Counted from the stretch's first letter, positions 11,816 through 24,444 are shown. The stretch is 64,000 nucleotides of DNA from Mya arenaria (GCF_026914265.1 NC_069133.1:49598182-49662181); one strand, 5' to 3'. Made by a program: numbers and translations. Notes: generated by a model from the sequence alone, not told the origin.

Positions 11816-14140
11816 TATTGGTATTAAACATTGCAGCACAAGTATGTCTTAAGTGTTTTGATTTTGTCATTTTTCATTTCTATGAATGCTGAATTGACAG
11901 TTTTCATGAACTCGTTTCTATCTCTTTTTAGTTCTATTTGAATATTAATTCGTATTCTTTTGTTATAATTTGCTGTATGTATTTTTTGTCTGCTTTTTTA
12001 CATTTTTATTGTACCAATGATTTTTTGTGTGTTGTAGGTTCTGTTATTTGAGTTACTGCCCCTCTTAACGTTAAAGACACATTTATATTCAGCACAATAT
12101 CAAAACAAATATTTTTAATGGTATTTTTTTAATACATTCTAGCTCTACATCACTACTATAAGTGATATCTTTCATCGATTGAACATGTTTGTTTTATCAA
12201 TATTTTCGATACATATCTCAAATTTGGTTTTATCCCCTTTGGGTTCGAATCCAAATGGATTGTACTGATATGTCTTATTTGTATACGAAGTGTAAGAGAT
12301 ATCGTACAGTTGCCGTCACTGGACAGAAATCGAACACTTTAAACCGGTTGATACATTCAAACAGTTGAATTGACAAGTTTTTTATGTTTATTTCTTTAAT
12401 TGAGCATTATCCGACCTTATAACCATTAGTCATACCATTCAATATGGATAAACTGTTTTTCAATATAAACATCTCTAACTGTTACCTGTGTTTTCACTAC
12501 TGTTTATTTCGACACTTACTTTTCAAACTTTTCATTTCAGACACATATTCATCGTACATATTAAGTTCATTAAACATATCGTAATAAAAAAATTATAAAC
12601 TATTTTAAGTCTTTTGTCTTTTGTCATGTGGTTTGCACACAGCACCAAACACAGTATCATTTGTTTGAAGAATCTAGTTTTATTTTAAACCAAAGCGTTA
12701 AAATTGAATCTGTATCATTTTCGATCAACATCATGTTGAAAGAAAGCTTGTTCAAATATTAATTGCATTTTTGTGTTTTGAATTTGATCCCTGTTAGCTC
12801 CCCATCGTTTACACTTTGAAAAGGCGCCAGTATAGGATGTTAAGAGTAGTTCACTAGTAGGTTAACTGATGAAGTAGGAGGCCTGGATTATTTCTAAATA
12901 TCCGTCCGTTAAGATAATAATAATTATAAGTATATTTTTGAGTTGTTATATACTGTATTCAGTGTTATTGACGTGTAGCTATAACGCATTTCGAATCGAA
13001 CTCATTGAATTTTTATATTTTACAAATGTGATTGAACGGGTGGGGTACGCTGACAGTGGCCCATGCGTGTCACGGTCAAGTGAGCCAATCTCAAGTACTC
13101 GACCGGACACTGACCAGCATTGACCAATATTGATAAAGGGTTTCTGACCCTAATCCCGTACACACCGACCTTAAAAGACATGTACATAATCAGTATTTTT
13201 AAACAAACAAAAAGAAATAATAACTAAGATGGTCTTAATAGGCAAGCGTGTATAAGAAAATTGTTCAAACATGACTTAATGAATCGGTTATAGGGCAGAT
13301 ACCATAAGCAGATACTGGAATGTTTTGAGATGATGAAAAAAGGGAAGACGATTAGGATTCGGCGCGTTGTGATAACTAAACAAATCCAGCGCGATAACTT
13401 CATAAACTGATGCTGTAAGGCTATCATGTTCAACACCGTTACGGCCTTTTATTCTGTATAATGATACATTATATTCTATGTTAAAATATTAAAGACATTA
13501 CGTTTTCAGACTACCAGCACTCCGATCCTTTAGCTAATAAAATGTAGATATAGCACTCCTGGCCGAACATAAATTATTTCCTAAATCAACAAGTGTTCCA
13601 TAAACTATCAATTCTTATCACCAGGCTTTCTGTTCTATTGACGTAATGGGGGAAATATATGGACCCCTGAGATGCGCCAAAGCGGTAACGGCTGTTCTTG
13701 TAAAGCAAAAGTGTATGTAAGTCTTGGCAATTATATCTAAGGTTGTACGGATGTTCATGCACTTTTTAACCTTTACTCAAAGACGGAATACAGTATGTTT
13801 GCAGGCGCTTTCAATTGCCAATTGTTTGAATTTGAACTATAAGACCCGATTACTATTTGAACAATTACCCTTGAACAAAGTGTTAGTTTACACGAACTAT
13901 GCTCACTTGCCAAATCAAATGAATACAGACTCGGCTGATCATAAGTTTTCCTCAAATAATGTCGCAAAACCTTTTAATACGTTGACATCATGCCACCGGC
14001 TGTAAACAACTCCAAGAATATACTTGCTCCAGGAGGTAACCTCCCTAAATGAACGAAACATTAACTGGTCAAAATGAACTACTGTGCACATAGGAAACTA
14101 ACAAAATGATATCGGAATGCAAATTTCTGATATATGTAAA
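11816..14140. other. Noncoding DNA
   Basis: No gene is supported. The short frames at 12,938-13,123, 13,224-13,436 and 13,724-14,005 show no domain, signal peptide or neighbouring splice logic. The gggttcgaatcc at about 12,241 resembles a tRNA T-arm by chance (see rejected items). Confidence 0.5.
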
Positions 14141-14149
14141 ATTCACGAT

Positions 14150-14775
14150 GTACCTTAGACCCAGAAATGTTAAACTCTGCATTGGTCAACATCATTCGCG
14201 ATGCTGAGAAATATATCCCTAGAACCCGTTTCAACAAAGGAGCAAAACTATATTGGTTCAAGGAATTTAGGGCCGCGCATGTGCTATCACACTGGTATAG
14301 GTACATATGGAATCTATAGGGCCCATAAAAAGGCCAGGCACCCGGGCCGTAGGTAAATTATAAACGTGCGAATTTACCTTTATATGATTGCAGCGTCAGT
14401 GCCGTGAAAAATATCCAAATGTATTCTTTGATTATCTCAATAAGGCTGTTGAAGTTGATTACAAGCGTTTCAAAGAAAATAACTGATCAAATTTTGATTT
14501 TTGCATCGAAATTATTGTCAACAACAATACATATGTAGTCAATGGCTTCAAAAAACATTTCAGTGATGTCTTCGAAAACCCGTCTGAAGAGGACGAAATT
14601 AATGTAAATTAATGTAAATCTTAAAGCGATCTACAAAAGTACTGCGATTCCGACCCATATGACAGCTTTTTACAACTTGCAGAGCCATTTAAAAAAAACA
14701 GAAATATCAATGGTGATTTAAACGCTCGTTTTAAATAGCGAAGAGGCCGGGTCGCGATGATATACTCAATTAACA
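14150..14775 (+). pseudogene. LINE ORF2 fragment (endonuclease-RT linker)
   Basis: Read on the plus strand, 14,155-14,315 encodes a peptide containing RDAEKYIPRTRF, then LYWFKEFRAAHVLSHWYRYI. About 14,385-14,600 continues in another frame with YPNVFFDYLNKAV, then TYVVNGFKKHFSDVFENP. About 14,735-14,760 reads like the start of the RT motif (EAGSRDDI-like). This series (Trp-rich block, an N-G-F-x2-H-F-x-D-V-F block, then a K-A-x-G-x-D-like motif) is typical of the linker before the reverse transcriptase in non-LTR ORF2 proteins. It has several frame changes and stops and is a dead fragment. Confidence 0.6.
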
Positions 14776-15240
14776 CGCCTTTTCACTTCCGGTTTGACTT
14801 TTCTCTTCCTGTTTGTTGAAAAGTAACGGCGCGCAATTTAAGCGAAGCAAACTGCATGTGATTTTCAACAATCGATAATTAATGGGTTACATAAGTCAGA
14901 CATTCGGTCTCTCGACATATTAGATATACGGCGGGTACATTACTCGTATAGTAAATACATGTATAGTGTTTGAGAAGTCTGCTTCTTGATCCCGGTTACC
15001 AACCATCTGCATATGCCGTATTCCAATCCAAATGCGACCATAGGTCAAAGCGAAATGAAACTTCATCGGTCATATCCGAACCTGAAACGACTGCATACTA
15101 TTTTCTACTAATGCTAATGGTCAAACAATGCCTCAGACTCCGAGTCTGCAAACGAGACTTGCTTTTACAGTTCTTGATCGGGTACGCTGATTCGGTTCCA
15201 AACATGTGTTCGAAAGAAGTACATATATGGATATATGTAA
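14776..15240. repeat. Noncoding with dispersed repeat 15,050-15,220
   Basis: The interval 15,055-15,220 matches 50,995-51,155 (tcaaacaatgcctcagactc is shared, then acatgtgttcgaaa versus acatgtgttcaaaa). In the second location it lies directly in front of a LINE ORF1 start, so it is probably LINE 5' UTR. The rest of the interval shows nothing further. Confidence 0.6.
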
Positions 15241-15399
15241 AAACTAATCTTGATTAAAGAAAAGCATTATATGTGTTTTCATATGTGTATCAAATATCCA
15301 CAGTTTGTCTAGAAGTATTCTTTAACGAATTGATACAAGGGAAATGGAATTTGGTCGTATTGCTCTTGAGTATTGCTTATGTATTTATGATGGGTTAAT

Positions 15400-15560
15400 A
15401 TAAAGAACGATATTATACAGTATAGGGGCGGCTCCATACACGAGGGGGAGTTATTAAGTACGAGGGGGCGTAACGTAGGGGCGTTATGTTTTTCACTTGC
15501 ACCCCTCCTCCAGAACAGTAATATAAATGAAGTGTTGGGAGGGATTAAGGGCACTCCCTC
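15400..15560. repeat. GC-rich repeat (ggggcgg type), copy 1
   Basis: A GC-rich island (aggggcggctccatac, agggggcgtaacgtaggggc, cacccctcctccagaaca) stands out from AT-rich surroundings. It recurs at 33,995-34,150 at the equivalent place in the second duplicon copy, so it predates the duplication. It looks like a degenerate MITE of the kind common in invertebrates. Class unknown. Confidence 0.45.
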
Positions 15561-16553
15561 AAGGAAATTGTAACAATTCCTAGTCCCACATACATTTAGG
15601 CGAATTTTGTTAATTTCTTCTCCAATATTTAAAAAAGTAAACTTTGACGATCTTGGAAGAGCATTTCGAACGACTTATCGTTTCATTTCATCGCATTTAC
15701 ATGTCCAATACATATATTTTAATTAAGGCTTTTTGTACATTTATTTTCAGAACTCATTTATAAAAACCACTGCTAACACACCAATCCACATTAAATCAAG
15801 TTATTATGTGCTGATAAAGAATATAGTTTTGCAAGAGTAAGAGTTTGATCGCATTCGCGTGAGAAAAAACCAATCCCAAAACATGAGCTTCCTAATTTAT
15901 TTTTTTATCTATACGAATTTTTAAAATAAACATAGAAACATAAAAAGGTTTACATACACATAATAGAAAAACACAGCAGACACAATATAACAAAACAATA
16001 TGTTTTAATTAGTATGTATCAATAACGTAATTATAGCAGATCCTTTAACAAGAGTAAACTTAGAAGTTAGAATAATTCATAAGATAACAACCAAAAAAAT
16101 AAACAATAAGGCTTATTTCGAACAAATTAAAACAAAACAATTTGGTACAATTAACTGCAGAGTAAGGAAGCACGGACAAACTAAAGGCATTATGAACACA
16201 ACACAATTACAGAAACTACTGGTTACAACCAATCTTATTATAAAAATATATATAGTACAAAAACGTTAAAACCCTGCGTCACAAACGTTCAAATTGTCAG
16301 ATTTAAAGCAAAGAGAAATTTAAATACATGAATATGTCTGCAAATGATATGTAGTTAAGGGAGTCGGTCAACCTTCACAATGGGTTTCAGTTAAAACAAT
16401 TAAGGCAAAATGTGTAAAAATAATTCTTCTTTAAAGTTTTATACTATGCTGTACTATACTTGCCATTTAAAAAAGTATTTTGATCAAAACAACTACAAAA
16501 AGAACAACATAATCACAAACTAGGTCAAAGCAGGGAACACATATCTCTGGTGT

Positions 16554-19500
16554 CTATATACTGATTGAATTAGGAATGCTTTGTGGATCCAGATAATCGT
16601 ACTGCAACTCTTGAGGTCTTTGTTTATTCCTCTCCTTGATGGTTTTAGAAACCGTTTCGAGTTCTTTCCGAAACGTTTTTACCAATTCCACAGCTGCTGG
16701 GTCATGAATGTAGTCTACTTCGAAATGCCCGAGACTGTTTGTTCCGCGACTGCTCAATATACCTGCCACTTCCAAAAGTGTGTGATGCGTAGGTTTCGGA
16801 GGAAGAATTGATAGAATGTCACGCACATAACGCCTCGTCTTGTCGGTAGGAGGCTTCCCTTTTAGTTTCGACGGGTAGTTTAAGGGGAAGGCGTACTCGT
16901 CGTACTGTTTGAAGTTCACCGCTGCATGCCCGACGCTACATGTGTAAATGATACTTGTCAACACAATAGCTAAATCCTCTTTGGTTTGAAATCTATCGTT
17001 CTCTCCTGGGACACCGAAAATCCCGAGTCCGCCTTGCGATTCGGGGCGAGTCATATCACTTCGCCAATTCTGTATCTCTTCGTCACCCTTTAGGACATCT
17101 TCATCTTTGTAATATAGATCAACGTAATGATGCACATACCGTTTGATAACATCGTACGTAAGCATAGCATCGTCTCTGAACGGATAAATGGGAATTACTT
17201 CTTTTCCTACCCCACGAGCTTCCAAATCTGCCGGGAGTGTGCCTTCAATATTCAAACGCCATTTTGTTTTGTATCGAGCTATCAGGTATTTACCACCTGC
17301 TGCGCCTGAAGACATAACTTTATCCAAAGCTTTCCCTTCTGCAAGTAGCAGACTCATGCCCCCCTTATTAATCGCCATCAGGTAAATAAAATGGGGAGCC
17401 AGTAGTTTGAATATCGGGTGAGAAGTAGATAGGTGACGGTGTGCAGCGACTGCGAAGCCTTCCATGATCAGATGTGTGTACCCAAGATGGAATATTGATT
17501 GGTGCACTTGTGCGTCGGCGTTGTTGAACCATATTTTGGCCAATTGCCAGGTTATTTCGTCATCATCAGGGTAAAATACTGGATTATCATCTGTTTTATT
17601 CTGAAAAAGCTGGATCGCCACTGGCATGATCTTGTCATCTTCATTACGGACAAAAAGCGCTATTGGCGAACAAAGGATGACGCGCTCGCTCGTTGGGCAG
17701 CCCTGGATAATGCTGTGGTCGACGATGAAAAGTCGATTTTCATTGAAGGCTTCCATGACTGTGAGGTCCTCGGAAGTAAGTAACACGTCGTTTTCATGTA
17801 CGTTAAGCTTTTGTAGTTGGGCCATGTCCTTAACCCGACGGATTACGTTGCTGTTAACGCCAAGTAGGCGTTGTAAACCAAATTTTTCGTCGCTCCTCCA
17901 TCTGGAAAAATTATGTGATTGTACCAATGCTGTGAAAATTAACACTGTATCTGACTCAACATATAACGGAGTAAGATATCTTACCGTTCTAAATCGCTGG
18001 GCGGTTTTAGATGAAGGTACTTAAAAATGTCCATTACGCCTTCTATAGTTTGTCCCCAATCTGTGTGTTCAAATGCGCTTGTTAACAGAATGAATTTTCC
18101 GAGGTTCAATCCAAGAAACATCTCGTACAAAAATGAAAATTTTTCTTTGTCAGGTAGTTCCTTCACCATAACTGGTAGCTCATCTTTATATTCATACTCG
18201 TAATCCCGCTTCGCTGTCTCTAATTCGCGCTGTCTTTGTTCTGCAATTAACATTCGTGTCACGTTCTTTGTATAGATTTTTTAAAAAAATATTTGGTTTT
18301 ATTACACAATATTCTGTAATATTATATAACCTTCAACAAATGATGTTTGCAGTAAAGAAAAACATGCATGTGTAGTTTTTAGGCCTTCAACAGTGCAATT
18401 TGTGTAGGTGTGATAAGGAGTTGAGCAAACGTTTACGAACGAATATATTATAATATAAAAAGTTATTCAAGAATACTCGTTTCACAGTGTCTTGTGGCTT
18501 TGAAGTGATTGCAGTTGTTGTAAGAAAGACATTAGCATTTTTGTAACATTGATATGAATTTTATCATTATATGGACTATATATCTTATATAATATTTCTT
18601 TTTTTTTGATAAGATATCATAAAGAAAGCGCAACATATTGTTGATTGGGTAGCATGGGGCATTGTGACACATTTTGACACACAACAACTAATTTTTAAAG
18701 TCTAGACATTTACGAAAGAATGCAAGTGCTTTTGATCAAATATTTGCTATAATCTTCTTTCGTTAAATTTACTTAGCTTTTTATATCCCGAAAATAAGTT
18801 GCAAAGGATGTTTGTTTTCCTCCTAAAAAAAATCGTCCTCGTTCGACTGTTTTACCCTCGTCAACCACTTGCACTGTGGAAAGGCCTTAAGCATGCGTTG
18901 AAAGCACAACAACTCTGTGTGTGCATATCTAAATAGTTCAAAACATACCTAGCATCTTTGGAAGTTTGTTGTAGAATTCATCATTCGGTAAGTAAGTGTC
19001 GTAATTGTGAATGACGACTACTTCATTCGATCCAAGTCTACGAAAAACTGGAAATTCCCTACTCGATTCTGTTTTCATATTCTGCACTTTAACAATGTCG
19101 ATGTACCAGTCAACTTCATCACCTGGTCGACACTTGGATATTTCTATACTGTCAACCTCAGAAGGTAGCTATAATGAAGAAAAAATACCACGAGGAGGGA
19201 GTGGGTCTTCTTATGTTACGTGTATTTAATGTCCGTCCCTAATAATATAATTCCTATGCAAGTGATATGGCAAAGAGTGAAAACTTACTGAAAACAGACA
19301 ATTTGATATTTTGTTTTACATATAACGAAAAACAACAAGAAAATAATATATACCTGAACGTTTGGTACGTCGAACGTATCTGTTTGTCCACGTGAAAAAT
19401 CATGATTAAAGCGTGCTTCCAGCTTCTGTTCCAGTGCCTTGTATCCGTCCACGGAAAGCGTTAAACATACACATGCGGTGTCACTCTGCCGGGGTTTATC

Positions 19501-20248
19501 ACCGGTCATAACTGTTATTCTTAACGTGCCCCTGAGAAAAGAATGAAACATATAAGTAATACTTATTTTTTCTCCAGTCATTAAAATAGATAATATACCA
19601 ATGATTTGTTTAAAAAATACAACTTGACCGTTTGTTTATTTAATATAAATATCAACCTTTAAGCATGTAGGCGTTTTCAATTATTTATTTATTTATTTTT
19701 TTTGGGGGGGGGAGGGTGGGAGGAGTTTATGGAAACACTTACGGGTAAATAATGTAATGAAGAACGTAACTGAATACCAACGCGAGGAATGCACTTGCCA
19801 AAGAGCCTTTCAGAAACATTCTTCCATCCATTATCGCCGGTAACTGTTCCTTTAAACGTGTTGTCCCTAAAAATGACATGAACCATGTAAGTTAAAAACT
19901 GTATTCCACTCAATGAATAAAAATGGGTTACAGAATACGACTTGTTATGTTATGATAATATTTATCATAATGAATAATTATCCAAATGTATTTATTTTTC
20001 TTCTCTATTTTTTTTTTGGGGGGGGGGGTGGGGGGTGGGGGTGGGGGTAGGGGGATTGATGAGAGCCATAATTTGAATTATGTAAGTTTTGATAACGAAA
20101 TGTGGAAATCAAATTTTATATCAAAATCAAAACATATTGGTACCTTTAAACAGAATGTAACATCCAAATGATACATACAATTCCATAAAGTGTTTTTGGC
20201 TTGCTCCCAAGTCATTATCTCCATGATCTTCTCTTTCTTGTCGGCCAT
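16554..20248 (-). CDS. LOX-B: PLAT-domain lipoxygenase, six exons
   Basis: Predicted non-heme iron dioxygenase that makes fatty-acid hydroperoxides (annotated in related animals as 5-lipoxygenase-like or allene oxide synthase-lipoxygenase-like). Exons: 20,248-20,179, 19,866-19,743, 19,531-19,354, 19,168-18,949, 18,240-17,985 and 17,901-16,554. All junctions are GT/AG and in phase, giving 731 aa. Residues 1-24 come from exon 1 and 25-65 from exon 2, including a hydrophobic run from MFLKGSLASAFLALVF (residues 40-64). The PLAT domain starts at residue 66 and continues into exon 4. The catalytic domain follows. Iron ligands are H421 and H426 (HLGYTH), H608 and N612 (HAAVN), and the C-terminal I731. 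The Coffa-Brash site is G464, which predicts R stereochemistry. Exons 3-6 are secure. Exon 1 is tentative: it fits by phase and a GTATGT donor but is missing from LOX-C. A start at the Met in exon 2 (19,819) is the alternative. Substrate and regiochemistry cannot be told from sequence. Confidence 0.88.
18600..18880 (-). repeat. Dispersed repeat in LOX-B intron 4
   Basis: The same sequence as described at 5,980-6,140. It occupies much of the intron between exons 4 and 5, with relatives in LOX-C intron 4 and at about 26,150-26,430. It lies within an intron and has no coding role. Confidence 0.5.
19700..20054 (+). other. G-rich tracts in LOX-B introns 1 and 2
   Basis: Plus-strand G runs occur at about 19,704-19,724 and, more strikingly, at 20,018-20,054 (a long G run followed by GGGGGG, GGGGG, GGGGG and GGGGG blocks separated by T or TA). 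They lie in introns of the minus-strand gene, so the transcript is C-rich and the non-transcribed information strand carries C. They could form G-quadruplexes on the template strand. A similar but shorter run is at about 38,622 in LOX-C. Confidence 0.6.
19743..19866 (-). other. LOX-B exon 2: frame-shifted duplicate of PLAT exon
   Basis: This 124-nt exon starts after TTTTTAG with GGACAACACGTTTAAAGGAA. That mirrors the start of LOX-D's true PLAT exon (GGAACACGTTTAAAATAAC), and both go on to a GGCGA block. It ends in CC before GTAAGT, giving the same phase into the PLAT exon as in LOX-C and LOX-D. In the ancestral PLAT frame an internal piece is missing. In the frame used here it reads TTRLKEQLPA, a short linker, then a hydrophobic segment ending YVLHYIIY. 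LOX-C keeps the same length and the same frame. Inference: a decayed PLAT exon recruited as an N-terminal leader. Confidence 0.6.
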
Positions 20249-20338
20249 AACTTTGAAGTCACTGTTAAATTGCAATGAGATTTCATAAGAGTTCTAGAAA
20301 CCATTGACAGTGTTGCATATTGACAGTTTCAAACAATA

Positions 20339-20520
20339 ATACAGTCGAACCCCGTTGGCACGTACACCAAGGGACCGGCAAAAATAACTCGAGCATCGGG
20401 GAGTTCGAGCCAAGCGGGAATTCTTACATTCAGTTTTAAAAATCGGTCCTTTAGAACCAATTCGAGCCAACGAGGAAATCGAGCCAAGCGAGCTCGAACC
20501 AACGGGGTTTGACTGTACAA
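20339..20520. mobile_element. Tc1/pogo-type MITE, specific to LOX-B copy
   Basis: The terminal inverted repeats read cagtcgaaccccgttgg at the left and ccaacggggtttgactg at the right, flanked by TA on both sides. The interior has further palindromic cgagccaa blocks. The TA target duplication and CAGTC ends are typical of Tc1-mariner/pogo-derived MITEs. LOX-C has an empty site at the matching position (gtaatacaatggaaac at about 38,797), so insertion followed the segmental duplication. There is no transposase. Confidence 0.8.
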
Positions 20521-23326
20521 TGGAAACTCCATGTACAAATTCAGTGGTCAACCTTTCAAAAACAAACAGTGTTCAGAGACTCAAGGTAAGTGCGAAAACG
20601 AGACTGAAAGAATAGACAAAAGTACGCAGACAACAAACAGATCTGACATGCATCTGATAGCTACATCATTCAAAATGGGAGTAATGCCTTGGCACGGTCA
20701 GTGACACACGTGTTCACGTGCGCACGAGTTCATTCTGGTTCGAAATTGCTTATTCCAATTTTTTGACATGGTTTGTGCTTTTAAAGGATCTGCGTTGCAG
20801 AATGTAACGATAATTAACAACTCAGCAATGAATGATATGAATAATGAATAACATTTGGCTGATTGTTAAGAATTTTGACAACGTGATAAACGACGAACGT
20901 TTTAAGGTGAAATATTTTATGATGTGTTAATATTTTAGATAAAACAAATACGGTTGCTACAGTTGCATCAACTCTTTAAAGATTAACAATTCCAGAGCAG
21001 TTAATAGTTGAAAGTTTTGAAGAGTTTGTAAATTTAACAAAGTTCCAAATAATCGGCACATTATGCAACGATTTCTTTCAACGTATTGCAGATAAACCTC
21101 ACGTAAACAGACACTTGCTATGACCATTTCTAGCACTGAAAATAAAACACTCGGAACGAAATTCAGGCCCTAGTATGATATCATTATAATAGTATCGAAG
21201 TAACCTCACTTTTCTTGTTATGTTATTGATTATATACTTTTTTTTTAGACTTTATACCAGTTTTTGCATTAGGCCACTAATTTTATATAAATTGGTTTAT
21301 AAAACCGGCGAGTCTAATTTTCCGAAAAGAAAAAAAAAATATGTAAATTGAATTTCACTTTTGTTTTTCAAAATTATTTTCCCGACCGTATTGATTTTGG
21401 TACGAAACGGAAAAGAAACGAACAGATAAGAGTACGAATGCAGTAGATCTCGACTGTTTTTAGTTTGTTCCGTAGCCGTATTCGCCAATTAATAGTGATA
21501 GCATATGAGCCAGTCAACTGTTATGGCAGCGCCGTCGCAGTCATAATATTCTCTGTATGAAATAAATAATTAAAATATGCAGGAGTTGTTAAAATAACAA
21601 TAGCAATAAGCACTGAAAAATGTAACAGCCGACACAAACAATAACTGTCACGTGATTGATGTTTTTCCCCCGCCAGTTTTGGTCATGGAAATATTGTTGT
21701 TAAAAAATAAAAGTTCCAGCGTCTGCCATTGAATTAGTAGACACAAATATCTTTAAATTATGAGTAAAAAAACATTTTATAACATTTTATGGTTAAATAT
21801 CAAATAACAGTGCACTAAGTGTTAGTGGTGAAATCGAAAGTAATTTAAATAAATTTTTAGGTTGACACCGGTGACCTAGTTTCACAATTTAATCTCAAGT
21901 TCGGTTGGTTGAGTGTATGGATTTTAAATCACGGAATGGTTTGGAAATACTTGTCATTGAGTCAATGTAAGGCTTGTGTTTATTCATGTTTGGGTTAATA
22001 GTAGAGTAAAAACAATGAAAGCGTTGAACACATATGTCAATGACATCTACTGATGCCGGGAGCACAGTTTCTTGGTATTTGGACTGCATTTTTGGCCAGT
22101 CGAGCTACCTGATTCGAGCGATTGGACCCTAGGGTTATTTCATGGACTGAGAATCATAAAAAAATGTTTAGTACTCTATGATACACATACTAAACAAATA
22201 ACCAATTTTTAGTCGTATATTTTTTACATATGTCATATTAAATATTTTTAAATTTCATACAATCTTTATTATTCACAAGTTATGAAGGTTAGCAGATTTC
22301 GGATTGAAACATATGTATGGAAAAGAGCTCAGATCTACAAGATTTTTTCGATAAAACGGGTACCAGTCACGAGGTAAACATATCCCCGGTTCCCATTCGC
22401 GCGTAAAGTTGAAAAGCGCATGCCGGGTCCGGCCGGTGTGCATGGTCAAAATGAAATATGATACTTATCGCGTTATATACGATGACAGTAATGTGCTATT
22501 CAGAGATTAAGTTATGAAAGAGATATTGAAACTTAATTCATTGAAGCAGTGTTAAAGTACGTTCTTGAGGATTTATAAAACATTGCTACGATATTTGTTT
22601 CAAGATTTACATGTTTTGGAGATAAAACACATACCAGTTTTCGTTTAACTTTTATAATAAATTGTATGTATGCACTTTCCATACAGTTATAGAAATCCGA
22701 CCACGTAATTAATGAACTATTTACCAAACCAATATACATAATATCATATATGTTTGCGAACATGTAGATGAAATACTTTAGTACAATCAGGTTATCGATT
22801 GCGCCTCTTGGAGTATATAAAAAGTGAGTAGTTAAACAGCATATAAACAAATGTCCTTACTTGTTGTCTTAATTTTCGACATTTGCGTATACTTATTTGC
22901 TTAGTTTTCATTGGTGAAATAAATGAAATTAAGACGACATTACTATCATTTTTGCATACAATGCTTGTTATCGAATACTAAGCTTATATGAAGTGTTCAA
23001 AATTCAGAATGTAATCTGTCAATTATGTGTGTGTAATCAAATTAAAGAAGTGAGAGCGGTGAAGCCGAGGATGCCGCTTTAAAAACAATTTTTCATTATT
23101 GTTGTTCTATTTCGTTTTGACATGTAACAATGTGATTGCGAAAAATAGAACGCCAGTTTTGATGACTCTTTATTGCAATTTTGTAAAAAACACAAAACAA
23201 AACGTAGTTTATAAACAGATCTTGGGGTAAATGAGAAGAGGCACCAAACAACTTTTAAGGTTTTGATAACTTTTTGCCTTAAAACAACGAATTCTTGTTT
23301 CCGTTGTTTATCGTGTTCACATATGA
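20521..23326. other. Noncoding region upstream of LOX-B
   Basis: No gene is seen. The intervals 20,545-21,240 and 22,480-23,320 match 38,825-39,545 and 40,140-40,975 in the second duplicon copy. The interval 21,250-22,450 has no match there. Any LOX-B promoter would lie at the left edge of this interval, but I see no TATA or initiator that I would defend. Confidence 0.5.
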
Positions 23327-23490
23327 ATACAATCAAAACCCACTATGTTTTGACCTCGAGAAAAACTTCGAGATAACGATCATTCGATATACAACCAAAA
23401 TACAAAACATGTCTAATTTAACACATTTCGTTCGACATAACCGTAACATAGAGATCACGAAGTTCGACATAGCGAGTTTCGACTGTATAT
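23327..23490. mobile_element. Pogo-like MITE, shared by both duplicon copies (copy 1)
   Basis: The ends read tacaatcaaaacccactatg and gcgagtttcgactgta, imperfect inverted repeats of the CAGTCGAAACTCGC type. Internal ttcgacata and cgagataacgat blocks form further pairings. The matching element is at 40,978-41,164 in copy 2, so this insertion is older than the duplication. Confidence 0.65.
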
Positions 23491-24440
23491 AAAACAAATT
23501 GTTTTATTTTGCCGTTTCGTTTTGCGAAAAGGACATTGCTTTATGAAACTGTATCGTTTCTTCTTCTTCTGTTTTCATAGTTAATTAAAATACGTAAAAA
23601 ACAATAATGAGTACAAGTTTTTGTTCAATAAATTTCATAAATGATGTTTAAACGTTTACCTTCGGTCTCCTCGAGCGCTCCAACTCCTTACCACACAGTT
23701 AAATAAATAAGGAATATCACTTGATAGGTAGTCCATATATATTTTTACCGTTTCATGCATTTTTTATATATCTATGACTAGCTTATTTTAATCTAACCAT
23801 TATTGAGCGGTGATGCGAGATTTGTCATAGTGAAATTCAATTTACTAGTTGTGATTTCTGCTATAAAATATAAATGATAAAGAGAAATTGAACACATTAA
23901 AAATTGAGCGTAGCGTGTTGATAAATTACAATGCATTTCCAATATGTGCATGCTGCTTAATGCATGGAAGGTGACACTTTGGTACAAAACAACTTCTTCT
24001 TCACTCACTACATCTCGTGATGGAACATACACAACTCCACCTTCGGGCTCCTTGTGTATATTTTTAATAACTTGCGGAGTTAGTGAAGTAGATAATAATA
24101 ACCAGTATGTGTTCCTCCTGTTTCTCAAACTCTCTCTCTCTCTCTCTCTTGAACTTGCTATATTGTTCGGAAACTGCATTTTGTCCGTCAAAAAAATAGA
24201 TTTGTGTTTGCTCACGAATAGGAAAAAGTTTATTTGATTATAAACAGCCTTTAACAAAAGAAGACAGTTATAAGTCAAAAAAAGTAAATAAGGTAAAACA
24301 TTTATTCAACCAGCTCAAATAAGATGATCTGACCCGACTTTCTTTTTGAAGTGTTTTCTCAGAAACTGATTCATCCGATTCCATAAATTAATTACAAATC
24401 AGGATTAAAAACTGTTCATGTTTTTTTTTAATATTCTTAT
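23491..24440. other. Noncoding, with a short CT microsatellite
   Basis: The interval 23,620-24,110 matches 41,260-41,740. The interval 24,115-24,440 is absent from copy 2 and contains (CT)n at about 24,129-24,149. The 161-codon minus-strand frame at 23,793-24,278 runs through the CT tract (giving an RERERES run) and has no other coding signs. Confidence 0.5.
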
Positions 24441-24444
24441 GAAA

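Noticed and set aside
12235..12260. Possible tRNA T-arm (gggttcgaatcc)
   Set aside because: No matching A-box, anticodon arm or acceptor stem can be built around it.
17127..18024. Plus-strand frames of up to 132 codons opposite LOX exons (also opposite LOX-C and LOX-D)
   Set aside because: Antisense shadows of the well-supported lipoxygenase coding strand; they recur in each paralogue because the sequence is conserved.
20179..20275. Extended start for LOX-B exon 1 upstream of 20,248
   Set aside because: The in-frame extension begins at TTG rather than ATG; the first ATG is at 20,248.
23793..24278. 161-codon minus-strand frame
   Set aside because: It spans a CT microsatellite and a region missing from the duplicate copy, with no domain or conservation.
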